A stretch of DNA of 64,000 nucleotides from Solicoccozyma terricola. Taxonomy: Eukaryota; Basidiomycota; Tremellomycetes; Filobasidiales; Piskurozymaceae. The position numbers were made by a program, and so were the translations under genes. The notes below the pieces were generated by a model. It saw nothing but the letters and a program-made list of their open reading frames with translations. It did no database searches and was not told the DNA's origin. Positions 46,481 to 61,192 of this stretch are shown here, piece by piece (positions within the stretch are counted from its first letter, which is position 1; each line of letters starts with the position of its first letter). Location: NCBI GenBank assembly GCA_001600875.1, contig BCLD01000028.1, forward strand, positions 1 to 64,000. The letters are read 5' to 3'.

Positions 46481-47068
46481 GAGCTCATTGAGCATTACTC
46501 GGCGAGCTTAGCTAGCAACACTCACTCTCCTTCGCGAACGTTGTAACCAGCGAATTCCTCGGAATGAGTGCTCTCCTACGGAGAATTCTCGACACCTGCA
46601 GCTGACTATACGGGGACGTGAACGTTGCCGATATCTGAGAATGGAGGTGGGGATGGATGCGGATCAGTCATGGAATTTTTGACCGAGCGACGAGCAACCG
46701 GTGACGAGCAACCGGCGACGGAGTCGGTGGTTTTTTTCCGTTTTTGCGATATGGAAATGAAATATGCAGGACCGCTCAACTGACTGATCTTTGCTTTTTG
46801 TCCTTTTTCTTTTCTTTTCCCGCGGTCCTCCCCTTTTCTCACCTCTCCTCTCCTCAACCCCATCTCGCAAAATTCTCCGCATCCCCATCAACAGTCGGCC
46901 ACAACAAATTCGGCTTCGACTCTCGTGTCGAGACCGACCTCCTCAGGAGTTTATACCTCGTACGTCGGGAACTCAGGGAACCGGGGGTTCTCTGGGGGGT
47001 GGGAGGGTTCATCCCCACGTCGGTGTCCGCGTGGAATTACTAACTAATAACCGGGCGGGTAAATGCAG

Positions 47069-49020
<1,952 letters not shown>

Positions 49021-49399
49021 GGTACTGGTAGCTCGGTCGGCAGTTCCAGCAGACTATATCTAGTCTTTTGAAGCTACTCCGTTTGCTCTCCCTATCCGTC
49101 GACTTCCACTCCGTCGTGGTAATCAAGTCATCCGCCTTCGCATTTATAGGGGCGTCAGCTTGGAAACGTTCCTTTTAGACTATTCATGGCATGGTATTTC
49201 TATCTACGATGCATGAATTCATACAGACGTGTCAGATCGTCGTGCAGCGGCACTCTTTTCCGTTCGCACAAAGCGACGACCTTCCTGTCAGAGTTTGCCC
49301 GATCAGACTATCTGTATCATCTTCTGATGAGGACCTGTGCATATCCCAAGTTGTCAACAACGGTCAAAGAATGATTTGCGGAAGCCAAGCCCGCCGTGC
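49021..49399. other. Convergent 3' ends, no gene
   Basis: Between the UXS1 stop and the GNAT stop on the other strand. Expected to hold both 3' untranslated regions. Confidence 0.5.
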
Positions 49400-50241
49400 T
49401 CACTCACGTCCGTCAATCAGGTTGATTTCACCGACAGGACTGTACCCGGCCCTCGTGTAGAACAACAGGGATCGCTGCTAACAACGTCCGAGGGCATGGA
49501 GGAATATCAGCTCAGTCGTTAATTGCCTTGGTCGCCCTCACATCGACCTGGCTATACAGGATGACCTCCGGTCGTCCTCCTTTCTTCACATCCTTTGCCA
49601 CCCCTTGCTCGAGCAAGCTTCTTGCAGGCAACGCCGCCGCCGCTGACGTGTTGATGTGATCGGTCAGCCAGCCATGTGCAGCTTCCATCAAACTCCGTCC
49701 AAAGGAGTATGAGCGGTATTGCTTGAGTACGGCCAAGCGTTCGAGCTTTGTGCAATCCAGGACGGCGGATAGTAGGTCAGCTAGGCGGACCAGACGATAG
49801 GGCCGGTGATGGAAAACTTACGCGCAGCTGACCATGAACGATCCGCACGGTCCCTACCGGGATTTTGTAGCGTTTCCTGGTCGGTCCTTCATCATCTGAA
49901 CACTCGGACTATCGGAAAAAGATACATGCTTAGTCGACTGTATCAGGAGAAGGATGTGAATTCATCACTCACGTCAAATATAACGTTCAGCAGGAGCGAG
50001 ACGCCAGTGGCGTTGGGCCCGAGAGCATCGTGTTCGTCTACTTCATTGGCAAGAGCATGCCCTTGTTCGTGTACGAAGACTGCAAGAGGGGAGGAGGACG
50101 ACAGTGGTAAGGACGTCGTGGAAATGTAGGAGTAGTTGTCGGACACATACCCTTGACTCTGATTTGGATACAATCGTCGAGTTGTTGCTTGGTGGTCACT
50201 GGGACAATCTCGTGGTCGGGTGCTGGAAGTCGGAATCTCAT
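49400..50241 (-). CDS. GNAT-family N-acetyltransferase
   Basis: ATG at 50241: MRFRLPAPDHEIVPVTTKQQLDDCIQIRVK. An intron then leads to VFVHEQGHALANEVDEHDALGPNATGVSLLLNVIFD, and further exons give KIPVGTVRIVHGQLR and LERLAVLKQYRSYSFGRSLMEAAHGW (acetyl-CoA motif A, R-x-x-x-x-G-R-x-L). The last pieces are GGRPEVILYSQVD and, after an intron with acceptor ttagcag, LLFYTRAGYSPVGEINLIDGRE. The VF-x-EQG...DEHD start resembles ElaA-like and fungal GNAT proteins. The substrate is unknown. All joins were found by eye and keep frame except one around 49.95 kb that I did not fully settle. Confidence 0.75.
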
Positions 50242-50249
50242 GGCGATGT

Positions 50250-50684
50250 GGATGATTGCTTGGATCACCTAGATGCCTGCCATGGTGCAGACGAGACACA
50301 TATATGTAACTGCATGGCAAACTCTGACTTGTTGCGGTGCGGAGCTGCCAGTCATCGTGGGATTCGAGAAGCAAGTTGTACCAAGTCGAGATGATGCCGT
50401 GAGAGGAGAACGTGGCCTACTCCTATTCAAACATATGCCTTTGAGAAGCAGGACCTCTCTTCCGATTCTCGTCATGCACGTTTGCGACGATCTCCGACTG
50501 ATAGGGATGCTCGGAATGCTTTGAGGGTCGGGGGCTCTCTCGAGCCGACATCGTACAAGTTTCAGTTCGATGCATCCAAGTTCCGATATGGTTTCAGCAT
50601 AGTTAATACAGTCGAGAGCTTTGAATTCCGTGATACAGTAATAGTCTGTCTATCCACAACGTCCCCTTCGCTCGCTGCGCACGT
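50250..50684. other. Intergenic, no gene seen
   Basis: Between the GNAT start and the GH71 stop. Short frames only; presumably GNAT promoter and GH71 3' region. Confidence 0.4.
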
Positions 50685-52594
50685 TCATCCACTATATCCC
50701 ACAAAGTAATTGTAGTTGTAATCCTTCGGTTTGGTGGTATACTGGAATCCAGGACCGCCAATATACTGGGCCACCGTCTTCCCACTCCTCGCCATGACAC
50801 CCGATATACCTCCAGACGCCATACTCATGGACATTCTGGTCAGCCCGGCATTCACGCTGAATGTCCTCACGTTCGATCCCGAGGTGAGTGTGACCTGACA
50901 GTCTGCGATGGCGAAGACGAGAGCGTACAGGTTGTCGTCGGTGTACTGCCATCTGGTAGGTCGAGACAGAGTCGGAGCTGTAGGTGTGACATTGTAAGGG
51001 TGTGGTCGTGCCCAGATAACGATTTGGTCCTTCTTGATCGTTGGCCATGCGCCGGTTTTGAATGCCGTGGCCTGGTGTAAAGAGGTATGAGGCAAATCTG
51101 TGATAGGAGCGGTTGGGGACCCAGTACTCACGTAGTACAGATTCATACTCAACCAAGCGGTATGAGGGAATCCATTGACCCAAGCCTGACTATTCGGTTG
51201 ATCGCTTCGAATTGGACCAAGGTATGAGCTCTCTCCGTAATCTGCCCAGTTCCCCAACCCTGTCAGCCAACAACCACGAAAGTACAACGATCCTCCTAAT
51301 ATACCACTCACCATTCCAAGTCAACAACTCTATCATATCCATTCTCGACCGAAACCCTATCATGCTCTCCCATCTCGTAGCCAAGAGCCAATTATCACCC
51401 CTGTAGATCCAATCCTTGTTGTACGTCTGCGGCGAGTAATATGTGAAGAAGGCAGGTGATGCTGCAGGCATGTAGATCTTGCCACCCAAGCCGTCGATCC
51501 ATGTTCGATCGAGAGATGCGTCTAGGTTGGCACCAGCTGTGGGCCATGCCGAGTTCCAGTTGAGAGCACCGTCCAACCATTGCGTGGTTTTGAGAGTGGT
51601 AGGGTCGACGAAGATGGCAGGGATGAAGGTAATCTGATGGGAGGGAGGCGGAGGAGATCAGGTTGAGCTCCCGGCGGGGCACGCCGCCCCCGCGAAAGGG
51701 GGGGGGGGGGATTGAAGAAACTTACCGACAGGTTGGCCGCGGCCAGTGGTGTTCTGAAATGCTTCATCCATCCAACTGAAACACTCGCCTCACCTGCTCA
51801 ATCGTTACCACTTTATCAGTATACCCAGGCCGATCAAACTGTCCAGGGTTTGACTCACCAAAGCGGCAATCACTTCCGGCAAACGTACTGACGAGCACTT
51901 TCCCGTTGTAGTGGGCTTGGTTAGGATGCTTGTAGTAGGTGGTGACCAGGTTTCGCAGGATGGCTGCGTGCGCTTCCGAAGCACAACCGAGGGAACTAGT
52001 GAGGGGGATTATCAGCTAATGGTAAGCACGAAAAGAAAGCATACATGTGATCCTCACGTCATGTCTAAGGAGCTGGTAGGAAGAGGTGGGTCAGTATCCG
52101 TCGTCATGCCATCTACTCGGATGAAGAGACCCACATGAACAACTCGAATCCCGTTCCCATGCCTTTTGCTGTAGCGTACGCATCCGCAATTCGAGCGGGC
52201 TGCCAGCTGTCGATCCCGATATTGAGTGCGAATCCGTCGATACCTCCTGATTGAGCGAGATGAATGTCGTTGTTCCAGGTACCTACATCGTATGAGTAGG
52301 TCTGAGGAGAGGTCAGGGATCAGCGACATGTTCCATCATCATAACGTCAGGTCGACAGGGACATACATTCCCAACCATGTGATGCGCGTACACCTTCTTC
52401 TTACCGGAGCTGGCGGGAGGTGGAGACTTTGTGTTGACGAGTGTTTGAGTGACTTGTACTGCGCTGGCCGTAGTCGTTGCAGCGGCTCGGACGACGAGCC
52501 GCGCCTCTCGTTCGACGACAGCGAGGGCAGAGACGGTGCTGGTCAAGTAGAGCGTGGTAAGGGCGAATGCCAGGAAGCTGCGTATGGGGGCCAT
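50685..52594 (-). CDS. Secreted glycoside hydrolase family 71 (alpha-1,3-glucanase, mutanase)
   Basis: Cleaves alpha-1,3-glucan outside the cell. ATG at 52594 gives a signal peptide MAPIRSFLAFALTTLYLTSTVSA and then a short Ala/Thr linker. The catalytic module begins KVYAHHMVGN and continues with TYSYDVGTWNNDIHLAQSGG, IDGFALNIG (carrying an expected catalytic-site Asp), SWQPARIADAYATAKGMG, FELFMSLDMTS, FAGSDCRFG, VTFIPAIFVDP-type TFIPAIFVDPTT, WPTAGANLD, KIYMPAASPAFFTYY, WLLATRWESM, ELLTWNDYGESSYLGPI and HTAWLSMNLYY. The C-terminal beta domain starts DQIVIWARPHPYN. About six short introns; one (about 51.66-51.73 kb) contains a long G run. Tail-to-tail with the GNAT gene, head-to-head with the GH31 gene. 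Confidence 0.92.
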
Positions 52595-52599
52595 GGTGG

Positions 52600-53867
52600 A
52601 AGGAGCAAGTTGACGAGCAACGACTCGATTACTTTTGCACGGAGGTTGGATGTTGTTGTTGAGGAGCTGGCAGACTTGGAAGACTTGACCACCAGCTCCC
52701 CACCAGTCGCTGGGACGATGCCCAGCCCTCAGCCAGGTACATTCATAACAAAATACAAAGAAAAAGTTGTAGATGAGGTGCGACTCTAGGCGCGTCGAAA
52801 GGTAAACAACCTAGAGGTCAGTCACCTGTGGGTCAGTCACCTGTGGGTGGGCGGGGGCTCGTCGTAGAAGGGAAAGAGAAGGGCACACACAGCAGTGCGT
52901 GGCATGGGGAGGCTGCGAGATGGATGTGCCTGGAAGCCCGTCTACAAGCTTTCCACTGTATGCTTCCACTAGTCCATCTCACCCGCTGGAGCAGCAGCCG
53001 ACGCGACATGACTGACTGAGCCTCTGCAGCCACTGCGTGTCGGCGATTGTTGGAAGCCATCGATGGGCGGCCACGAGGAAGATATATACTGTCGGACATG
53101 CACGAATCAGCTTTGCTGAATTGATGGGAAGGGTCATGTGGTTGAGGTTAAGGAAATTGGGGAAGGCGTGACAGACAGAGCAGATACCTATTCGAATTTG
53201 AATGTTACTTTCATCCCATCTCTACCTACCACTTTCCCCTGTCACCCTGTCCCCCTACCCGCAACATCCCAACACCCTTACCAACTGTTGTGCAAGAAAG
53301 ATGCTTCGATTCGCATACAAGGTCCGTCCTGATTTTCCTCCGGGGCAAGAAGAGCATCCGATGGGCACCATATACACCGCTGCGGGAAGGGGCAGCATTG
53401 GTACCTGCTAATCTGCCTAGCAGGTCATGAATTTTCGGCGAGGAGCAATCGATGGGCATTCCAACTCCACCGTAATATTTGGGTCCCTAATATTTAGCTA
53501 CCGGGCCCCCATTTAGCCACACCAACAACCTCCACTTCGGGGCAACCGCCTGACCAGCGTTCGTTGGGAACTCGAACTCCACTAGTGTCATCATCTCGTC
53601 CACATATTGGACACATGAAGTCGGCGCAGTCGGCGAAGTTCCTCCCAGCCAGGAACTGACGACGGCATCGGCACGAGTCACGAGCAGGTTGGTGGAACAT
53701 CCCGAAATCGGAACGTCAATCAATTCCAACACCAAATCTTGACCAACCAACGCATCTCAATAGGAGCACATGACGGACTGGAATATAAATACCCATCGAT
53801 GGGGCTGTCTGGGGACCCCTCTCCCGGGCTCCAATCTCAGAACCGAACACCGACTCACGCTATCATC
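52600..53867. other. Shared upstream region of GH71 and GH31
   Basis: About 1.27 kb between two divergent start codons of secreted glucan-degrading enzymes. No gene supported. A GTCAGTCACCTGTGG direct repeat occurs twice at about 52816-52848. A common regulator for both genes is possible but not shown. Confidence 0.45.
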
Positions 53868-56800
53868 ATGCGTGTGCTCGCTGCTCTGACAGCCTTAGGA
53901 CTACTCGCCGCCCCATCGCTCGCCGTTCCTGCTGAAAAGCGGACCCCAGGTCATGGACATTCACCATCTGCCGTATTAAGAAAGGCAATATCAGATCGTC
54001 GACAGCAATCAGTCGATTCAGCCTTCTACCCGCAGTATAGTTACGACATTACGAAATGTCAAGGCAAGTTGGTGGTCGATTGGTTAAAATAAAATGATCA
54101 ACACTGACTGAATCTTGACTGTTTTTCCCAACTTAGGTTACTCACTCAATGGCGTCACCCAAACCTCTTCCGGGTTGATGGCCAACCTTACTATGCAAGG
54201 CTCCGGCTGTAACGCCTTCGGCTACGACATCAATGACCTCGTCCTGCTCGTCGAATACCAATCTCAACAGCGTCTCCATGTCCACATCTACGATGCCGCC
54301 GAAACGCAATGGCAGATCCCATCCGATATCTGGCCACGACCTGGGTGTAAGAACCCAGATATGTCCTCTACCGATCTCGAATTCAATTACGACTCTCAGC
54401 CGTTCGCATTCTGGGTCACTCGCCGATCAAGTGGAGAGATCCTCTTCGATACGCGGGAATCCCACATTCCAACGTATTCAGATCGAGTGTATCAGAATGG
54501 CGGGCTCATCAAGGGGACTGAGATGCCTGCGCACCCGCTTGTCTTTGAGGATCAATATCTCCAGATCTCTTCGGCGCTACCAACCGGCGCCAACATCTAC
54601 GGTAATGGAGAGGTCATTGCTGCTTCGGGGATTCGAAGGAACTCGTCGTCGTCGTTGACCACCATGTTCGCTGCCGACGTTGGGGACCCGATTGATGGGT
54701 GAGTTCGTCGAGCGCCGGGCGGTCGGTATCGTGACTGACGGTTGGCATCCGTCTCCAGCAACGAATACGGCACTCACGCCATGTACATCGACCAACGTTC
54801 CACCGGCACACATGGAGTGTTCCTGCTCAACTCCCATGGTCTCGACATAGTTCAACGTGACGGCGTGATCGAGTGGCGAATCATCGGTGGTACCCTCGAT
54901 TTCTACTTCATCTCCGGTCCGACACCCATCAAGGTCGTCGAGCAGTACTCTGAGATCTCCGGCACTCCCCAGCAGATGCCAGACTGGTCGTTTGGATTCC
55001 AGCTCTGTCGATGGGGTTATACTTCCCTCGCAGAGACCCGCTCGGTTGTCGATCGAATGAGGGCAGCCAATATCCCCCTCGAAGTGCAATACAACGATAT
55101 CGACTGGATGCATGCCTACCGAAACTTTGAGTTTGATCCCAACTTCTCTCCGGACGAATACAGGTCGTTCATCCAGTACCTCACGGACAACCACCAGCAT
55201 TACATTCCTATCATTGATGCCGCGTACGCCGTACCACGTAACGACACTGATGTATACAACTCGTACACCCGAGGAGCGGAGTTGGACGTTTGGTTGAAGA
55301 ACCCGGATGGTAGCGAATACCGAGGGCGGGTTTGGCCAGGTGGGGAGACTCGCGGCTCACCGCTTGCAAGCCCACTAAACTGATAACCATACCCTGCAGG
55401 TGTCACCGTGTTCCTTGACTACTTCAGCTCAAACGCACAACAATACTGGACCGAGTCGTTGCAGAACTTTACCCAGACCGTTGATTTCTCTGGTCTATGG
55501 GTGAGTAGCGAGACCCAGCGGATGCAGCAGCCTGGCCATACCGATGAACCCGTGCCCCACTCCCATCCTGTCAGCTCGACATGAACGAGCCTTCATCATT
55601 CTCCGAGGGCTCGACAGGTAGCGATCCAGCAGAGGTTGCCAATGTCTCTACACCATTCGCCCTCCCAAATACACCTGGAAACAACGTGACTACCTACAGC
55701 TTCCCGGAGTGCTACGACAAGACTATCGGTGATCTTTCTGGTAATATCACCGTCGGTGGCTCGTATACTTGCGCCAACGCCACCCAGCTTGCCCTAGTTC
55801 GACAGACCAACGATTTTGCGCTCAGCATGTCCAAGCGCGACTCCAATGGCATTGACCAGGTCCAGTCGCCAATGGTTGACATTCCCGCCTTCGACATCCA
55901 CAATTCGCAAGGGGTTCTCAACGCCCACACAGTCGCCCTTAATGCCACGTCGCAGAACGGGCTCCAGCAGTATCACTGGCACAACCTTTACGGATTCTTG
56001 GAGGAAAAGGCCGTTTCTAACGCCATCAAGGAGATTCATCCAAACAAGCGACCGTTCATTGTAGGCAGGTCCACGTTCGCAGGTGCGGGCACGTTCACCG
56101 CCCACTGGCTGGGAGACAACACCTCGTTATGGACCTACCTCCTACGATCGATCCAGGGCGTCCTTCAATTCCAGTTCTTCCAGATCCCCATGGTCGGTGC
56201 CGATACCGCCGGGTTCAACGGTAATACTGACGAGGAACTCGCCAACCGATGGCATCTGCTTTCTGGCTTCTTCCCCTTCTTCCGAAATCACAACACCAAT
56301 GGCGCCATCTCTCAAGAGCCGTATGTGTGGGATTCGGTTGCAGAGGCGGCGCGAACCGTCCTCGCAGCGAGGTACAAGCTACTCCCCTACTGGGAGACGT
56401 TGTTCTATGACGCCAATGCGTACGGTACGCCTCCCCTCCGACCCCTCTTCTTCAACTTCAACGATCCGAGGTACTACGGAAACTCCAACCAGTTCATGGT
56501 CGGTGACAACATCATCGTCACCCCTGTGCTCGAGCCGAATGTCACCAGCGTTGTAGGTGTCCTTCCTACCATGGGCAACACTCAATGGCGAAACTTCTTC
56601 ACCCACGAGCTGGTCAGCCAGAGTTCTGATGTTGTTCGATTGGATGCCCCGCTCTCCACGATCCCGGTTCACATCCGGTCTGGTTCCATCCTGCTCCTCC
56701 ACCGAGACCCGGCCTACACAATTTATGAAACCAAGCAGGGCCCATACTCGTTGCTTGTCAACCTGGACCACTCTGGGTATGCAACTGGTTGCGCCAAGAT

Positions 56801-57149
56801 CGACGACGGTGTTTCTTTGCCAAGTAAGTGGTGGGCGGGGCATTGGTATAAGGCAGACACAGACATGCAAGCTGACGTGCCGACCCCACCCATAGGTACC
56901 GGTACGCGAATGCTCACATGGGAGGCCTCTGGCAATACTCTCAAGACCATCTCCGTCGACGGTGATTTCAACGTCGGCCAAACTCTCGCCGAGATCATTA
57001 TTTTGGGTGTGCAGTCCGCTCCAAAGTCCATCATGGCCAACGGTCAACAGGCCTCCAACATGACCTATGACGCCGACCTGCAACGTGTTACAATAGGCAG
57101 TCTTAGCGCTGACTTGAATTCTCAGTGCACTGTGTCTTGGTCGATGTGA
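53868..57149 (+). CDS. Secreted glycoside hydrolase family 31 alpha-glucosidase
   Basis: Releases glucose from alpha-linked glucans at the cell surface or outside. The ATG begins a signal peptide MRVLAALTALGLLAAPSLAVP followed by AEKR, a Kex2-like site. Galactose-mutarotase-like N-terminal domain (GYSLNGVTQTSSGLMANLTM, VHIYDAAETQWQIPSDIWPRP), then the TIM barrel: QMPDWSFGFQLCRWGY, IPLEVQYNDIDWMHAYRNFEFDP, nucleophile motif LDMNEPSSF (split by an intron after FSGLW), RPFIVGRSTFAGAG, acid/base HWLGDN, ADTAGFNGNTDEELANRW and FFRNHN. C-terminal beta modules start TPVLEPNVTSVVGVLP. Five introns, near 54065-54134, 54701-54758, 55338-55399, 55501-55573 and 56824-56895. Length is about 980 residues, usual for fungal GH31 alpha-glucosidases. 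Head-to-head with GH71. Confidence 0.93.
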
Positions 57150-57390
57150 GAAAGGGAATGTAGGACGGAAAAGAAGCCAGAAGGAAATACGAAGTGTGAT
57201 CTCGGTTTGGTATCAAAGGAACGGACTATAATCAGGAAGTGTAGAAAGAAGAAAAATTGCTCAGATGATGGAATCAAGTTTATGCAGAGTCCAAGTTGGC
57301 GTTAGCTTGAGGCAAAGAGCAGATTGCCAGCGGCATCTTTGCCGCGGAAACTACAAAAACCAAAAAAACAAAATTAATGACAAAAAGAAG

Positions 57391-57480
57391 CTCTCTAACC
57401 CGGAATCGAACCGGGGTCACTCGCGGACAGCAGATGATATCTTTGACAAGCGAGTATGATAACCACTACACTATTAAAGA
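57391..57480 (-). tRNA. tRNA-Asp (GTC) with 18-nt intron
   Basis: The minus strand folds as a tRNA: acceptor arm TCTTTAA with TTAGAGA plus discriminator G, D arm TAGTGTAGTGGTTATCA, anticodon stem CTCGC/GCGAG, T arm CCCCGGTTCGATTCCGGG. The anticodon loop is interrupted at the canonical site after position 37 by an 18-nt intron (57426-57443). Spliced, the loop is TTGTCAC with anticodon GTC and the tRNA is 72 nt. A TTTTT run at 57382-57386 serves as the Pol III terminator. Confidence 0.93.
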
Positions 57481-57489
57481 TTGATGATA

Positions 57490-57984
57490 TTCTTCGGAGA
57501 CGAGCCAATATAGCACCAACAGATAACATACGACTTTGTCAGGGGACTAGGAATCACTGATCGGATAGAAATCCTACATGGATCCGTGGATGGGAGGCAC
57601 ATTCCGGGCAGTGTATTAAATGGTAAATTACAGTCCGCGGAAAGGGCAGAGGCTGTCATCTGGGCCATGTTGAACGTTCACCCCACGCCGACGGAAACCC
57701 AGGTGTCCGAACGTTCGTAGTTCGGATCGTCTCCTCATGCTCATTCGGGATGGCAAGATCATACTGTAGAGCCAACAGAGCCAGCTTGGGAATATATGTG
57801 ATGACGACGTCCCGACAGCATACTGTTTGGATCATCCCGTGCCAACATTCCGTTCGGTGAATGCGGGGAAAAGGTGCGACGTGCTCAGACATTTCTCAGA
57901 CTCTGGAGGTCAAGACGACATCTACAGCTCAAAGGTCAGCGGCTCACCATCACTGGCTCCTCAAACACACACCACCTCCGGAGC
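57490..57984. other. Intergenic, upstream of GT90 gene
   Basis: No gene supported beyond short frames. The last 60 bases form the leader of the 57985 start. Confidence 0.4.
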
Positions 57985-60944
57985 ATGTTCCGTCGACCTC
58001 GATCTCTTCTCTCCCTCGTTCTCCTGCTCGGTGTCTTCTTCACAGCTCTCTTCCTCCTACACGCACCGAATGAACAGAGCAGGGATAGGCACAGCTACGC
58101 CGATGCAGTGGAGAGAGCAAGAGAGGCGGTAGGACGCTTCACAGCACTAGAGCATAACGTCCAACAGTCGTTATCGGGTGGAGAACGTCACGATGAGAAA
58201 GTAAGAGATCGATATGGTCTGACGATACTCGATATGACGAGATCCAAGAACAAGCACCCGATCGCAATGCTCATACAAGAAGCGAGAGGGAAACATGAGA
58301 AGATGAAGAGAAGGATGGAGACGCAAACGACACTGGAGGAGGCGATAGCTGATTATAGAGAAATGACTGGTGGAGTCTGGGATCCGCCGAGAGGTTTCGA
58401 GGAGTGGTGCGTCCCGTCGACAACCCTTCCATTGGGTCCCCTCCATTCACTGACCACCGTGATCTCGCATACCGCAGGTACAAATTTGCACGCTCTCACA
58501 ACTCCATCACACTCCCATCGTTGATCCCGCAAGCTCACCTATCGATATTACCATTCCTAGCATACCCTGGCGATGTGTTAAGAGCGAGGGGTGAAGGGAT
58601 ACTGCAAAAGGATGCGATCTACAGGTTGCAAGTGCATAAAGCTGCAAAGGGAGATCAAATCGTACTGGATGGGAAAGCTGCGGAAGGCAATCGTGCAGAG
58701 TGAGTGATTCTCATTCATGCCCTCGCATCGGTTCCATGAGGGTCACGCTGAGCAAATTGACCAACACCTTCGCAGTGACATGCTAGACCTGATAGAACCC
58801 ATACTCCAATATCTGCCACAACCGTCTTCTGGTGAATCGACTCATCGATTCTACTTTGGAACGCATGATGGACCGGCTTTCCAAGCTCACTGGGAAGTGT
58901 ATCATGGAAGTGAGGAGTTGGCGAGACAGGGCCGAAGTGAGTGATTTGTCCGTTATTCGAGGAAGGCATGACCAAGCACTGAATGTTGATGTGCGAGAAC
59001 AGTTTGGTCGCCCACGAAACTTGCGAACCTGGAAGCCGCTCAACATCACACTTTCGGATGGTTATGGCAATGTCCTCCTGATTCGCCGTTGAAGATGACA
59101 TCAAGAGATCATGTGTTGAATGACGATGATATGGAGGAGGATGAGTTTCGTGAGTGATGTTTACTGGGCGAGGAAGGGAGGTCGACGCAAGCTGATGTAC
59201 CTGTTTCCGCAGTTGTTGGGAAGAAGCATCCCAGCTTCATCAGAGATCAGATTGCTTCAGACGATTATTGCTACAATCCGAAACTGATGGAGTTGGTGAG
59301 TTGAGTGGCCAATAGGGCGTTTACGTGGACGGCGGAATGTTTACAGGACTGGCACTATTCCCGCCTCCTTTTCTCTCGACACAGCATGGGACGCTCATCA
59401 ACGATAAGAGTAGAGCCTCTGGGGATATGATACCTCTCATATCGACTTGTAGGGTGAGTAGCTCCCTGATGGATATTGCAGACGAGATCGTTGAACATCC
59501 ACGCTCCTCGGCAGACGCTGTACAACGTGGACATCATGGGCATCCCTACCGATGCAATGAAGCGTAAGCCCCGATTATCGTGGCTTTCTCCAATCTCGTT
59601 GACTATTGGCTGACATTCCATCAAACCGCTGTACAGAAAACACCGCTCCAATGTCGTGGTCCGAAAAGACCTTCCCTAAACTATTCTGGCGCGGATCCCT
59701 CACTGGCGCATTCCACAACTCGTGGACCCCATGGCGTCAATCACAGCGAGAGAGAATGCTGTATCTCACCTCGGCAACGGATGGCGTTCGTGAAATACTA
59801 ATGGAGAAGGATGACGGCCAGGTGGAGATGAAGGGCTTTAGTGTCAAGATGATGAATGAGAGGTGGTTTGATGTGGCTGCGACGGGTGGGGCGGTTCAGG
59901 TGAGAAATAACGATAGGATCGATTCATCCGGTTCTGCAACTTAAATTGCATTCATCGGTTCATCCTTCGCAGTGGTATGTGTTAGGTCACATTTGACGCG
60001 ATACCCTTAGCCTTCTCATATCTTACATCACACCCCGCTTCGCCGAACAGTGACCCGGGAGAGTGTGAGATCGTTGCAAAGGAATTCCAGTATGGAGATA
60101 GGGTTTCTCCAAGCGAACAGAAGAAGTGAGTCTTCGCGATGGACACCTTGAGTCAGGGCTCTTATGATGGTCTTTCACAGGTATAAATATTTACTAGACG
60201 TGGATGGCAATGGCTGGAGTTCTCGTGAGTGGGGGAGAATGATCGTCAGCAATGGGTCATAACGCTGACGACATTTCTTGTTACTCTTTCAGGTTTTCGT
60301 GAGTTCATCTCCTCTACATCTATTCTTCACCCGTTGCTGAGTCGCCAAGATGTGCAGGCCGTCTTTTGACCAGCTCGAGTCTAATATTCAAGAGCACTAT
60401 CTTCGTGAGTTGTGTATCTGCCTGACCGCTGAACGCCTTTGCTGACCTGTGACTGGATCTATTTTCCAGCCGGAATGGAACTCGGTAAGCTAAGACTGCG
60501 CAACAAAACGGACTAGAAGGTAGCACACGCTGACGACTGTATTCGACCCGTATCGTAGGAAATGTTGATACCCTGGTAAATCATCAGACGCAGCATACGC
60601 GATGGCAACTGATTGTTCATCCGCCCCAGGTATCACTATGTCCCTGTTCAAGTGGATTACTCTGATGTCTAGTGAGTGGTGACAAGATGCCTGGAGACCA
60701 AAACTATACACGGACACCGACGCACTCTTTCTTCACTAGCGACATTATGGCGTACTTTGCCGGTGCACCGGACGGTTCCACTGAGGGCCACGATCGCGAA
60801 GCAGGAGAGATCGCTGCGGCCGGACGGCGCTTCACCGAGGAACGGTGGCGATGGGAGGATATGCAGAGTTACATGCTGCTGATGATGCTAGAGTACTCCA
60901 GAGCGATGGCGGATGATCGTCAGGCTGCTTCGTATCATTCTTAG
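57985..60944 (+). CDS. CAP10-like glycosyltransferase, GT90 family, type II membrane protein
   Basis: Probable Golgi glycosyltransferase. Known Cryptococcus members (Cap10, Cxt1) act in capsule and glycan synthesis, and Cxt1 uses UDP-xylose. The N-terminus MFRRPRSLLSLVLLLGVFFTALFLLHAP gives a short cytosolic tail and one membrane anchor, then a stem rich in Arg/Glu. Next come WDPPRGFEEW with YKFARSHNS after an intron, LIEPILQYLP, FGWLWQCPPDSP (family CPPDSP motif), [130 protein letters not shown] and IMAYFAGAP. Ten or so introns. All conserved GT90 blocks appear present. Donor specificity for xylose is inference, supported by UXS1 10 kb away. Confidence 0.9.
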
Positions 60945-61192
60945 ATGGGGGTCTTTATTTTATTCACTTTTGTATTGAGGGTGGGGTGTTTTGGGATATA
61001 CTTGTGTGCACCGCGCTATGGAACCATATGGTGCCACTGCGATGAGTAGATTGGATCTCGCTCAAGTCCACTGCTCAGGGCCCCGTTCGCAAAGTCGCAG
61101 ATTGTCATGTAAGTTCTGCGCACATTAATATGGTCGACGTCAAGCTGTCAGTAATCGTCTTCCTGAACCCTTGTCGTCAAAGCTGAAATAGC

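Noticed and set aside
45743..46488. Long open frames on both strands through the 72-bp repeats
   Set aside because: They arise because the unit length is divisible by three, and they run through Ns. No start context, introns or domain.
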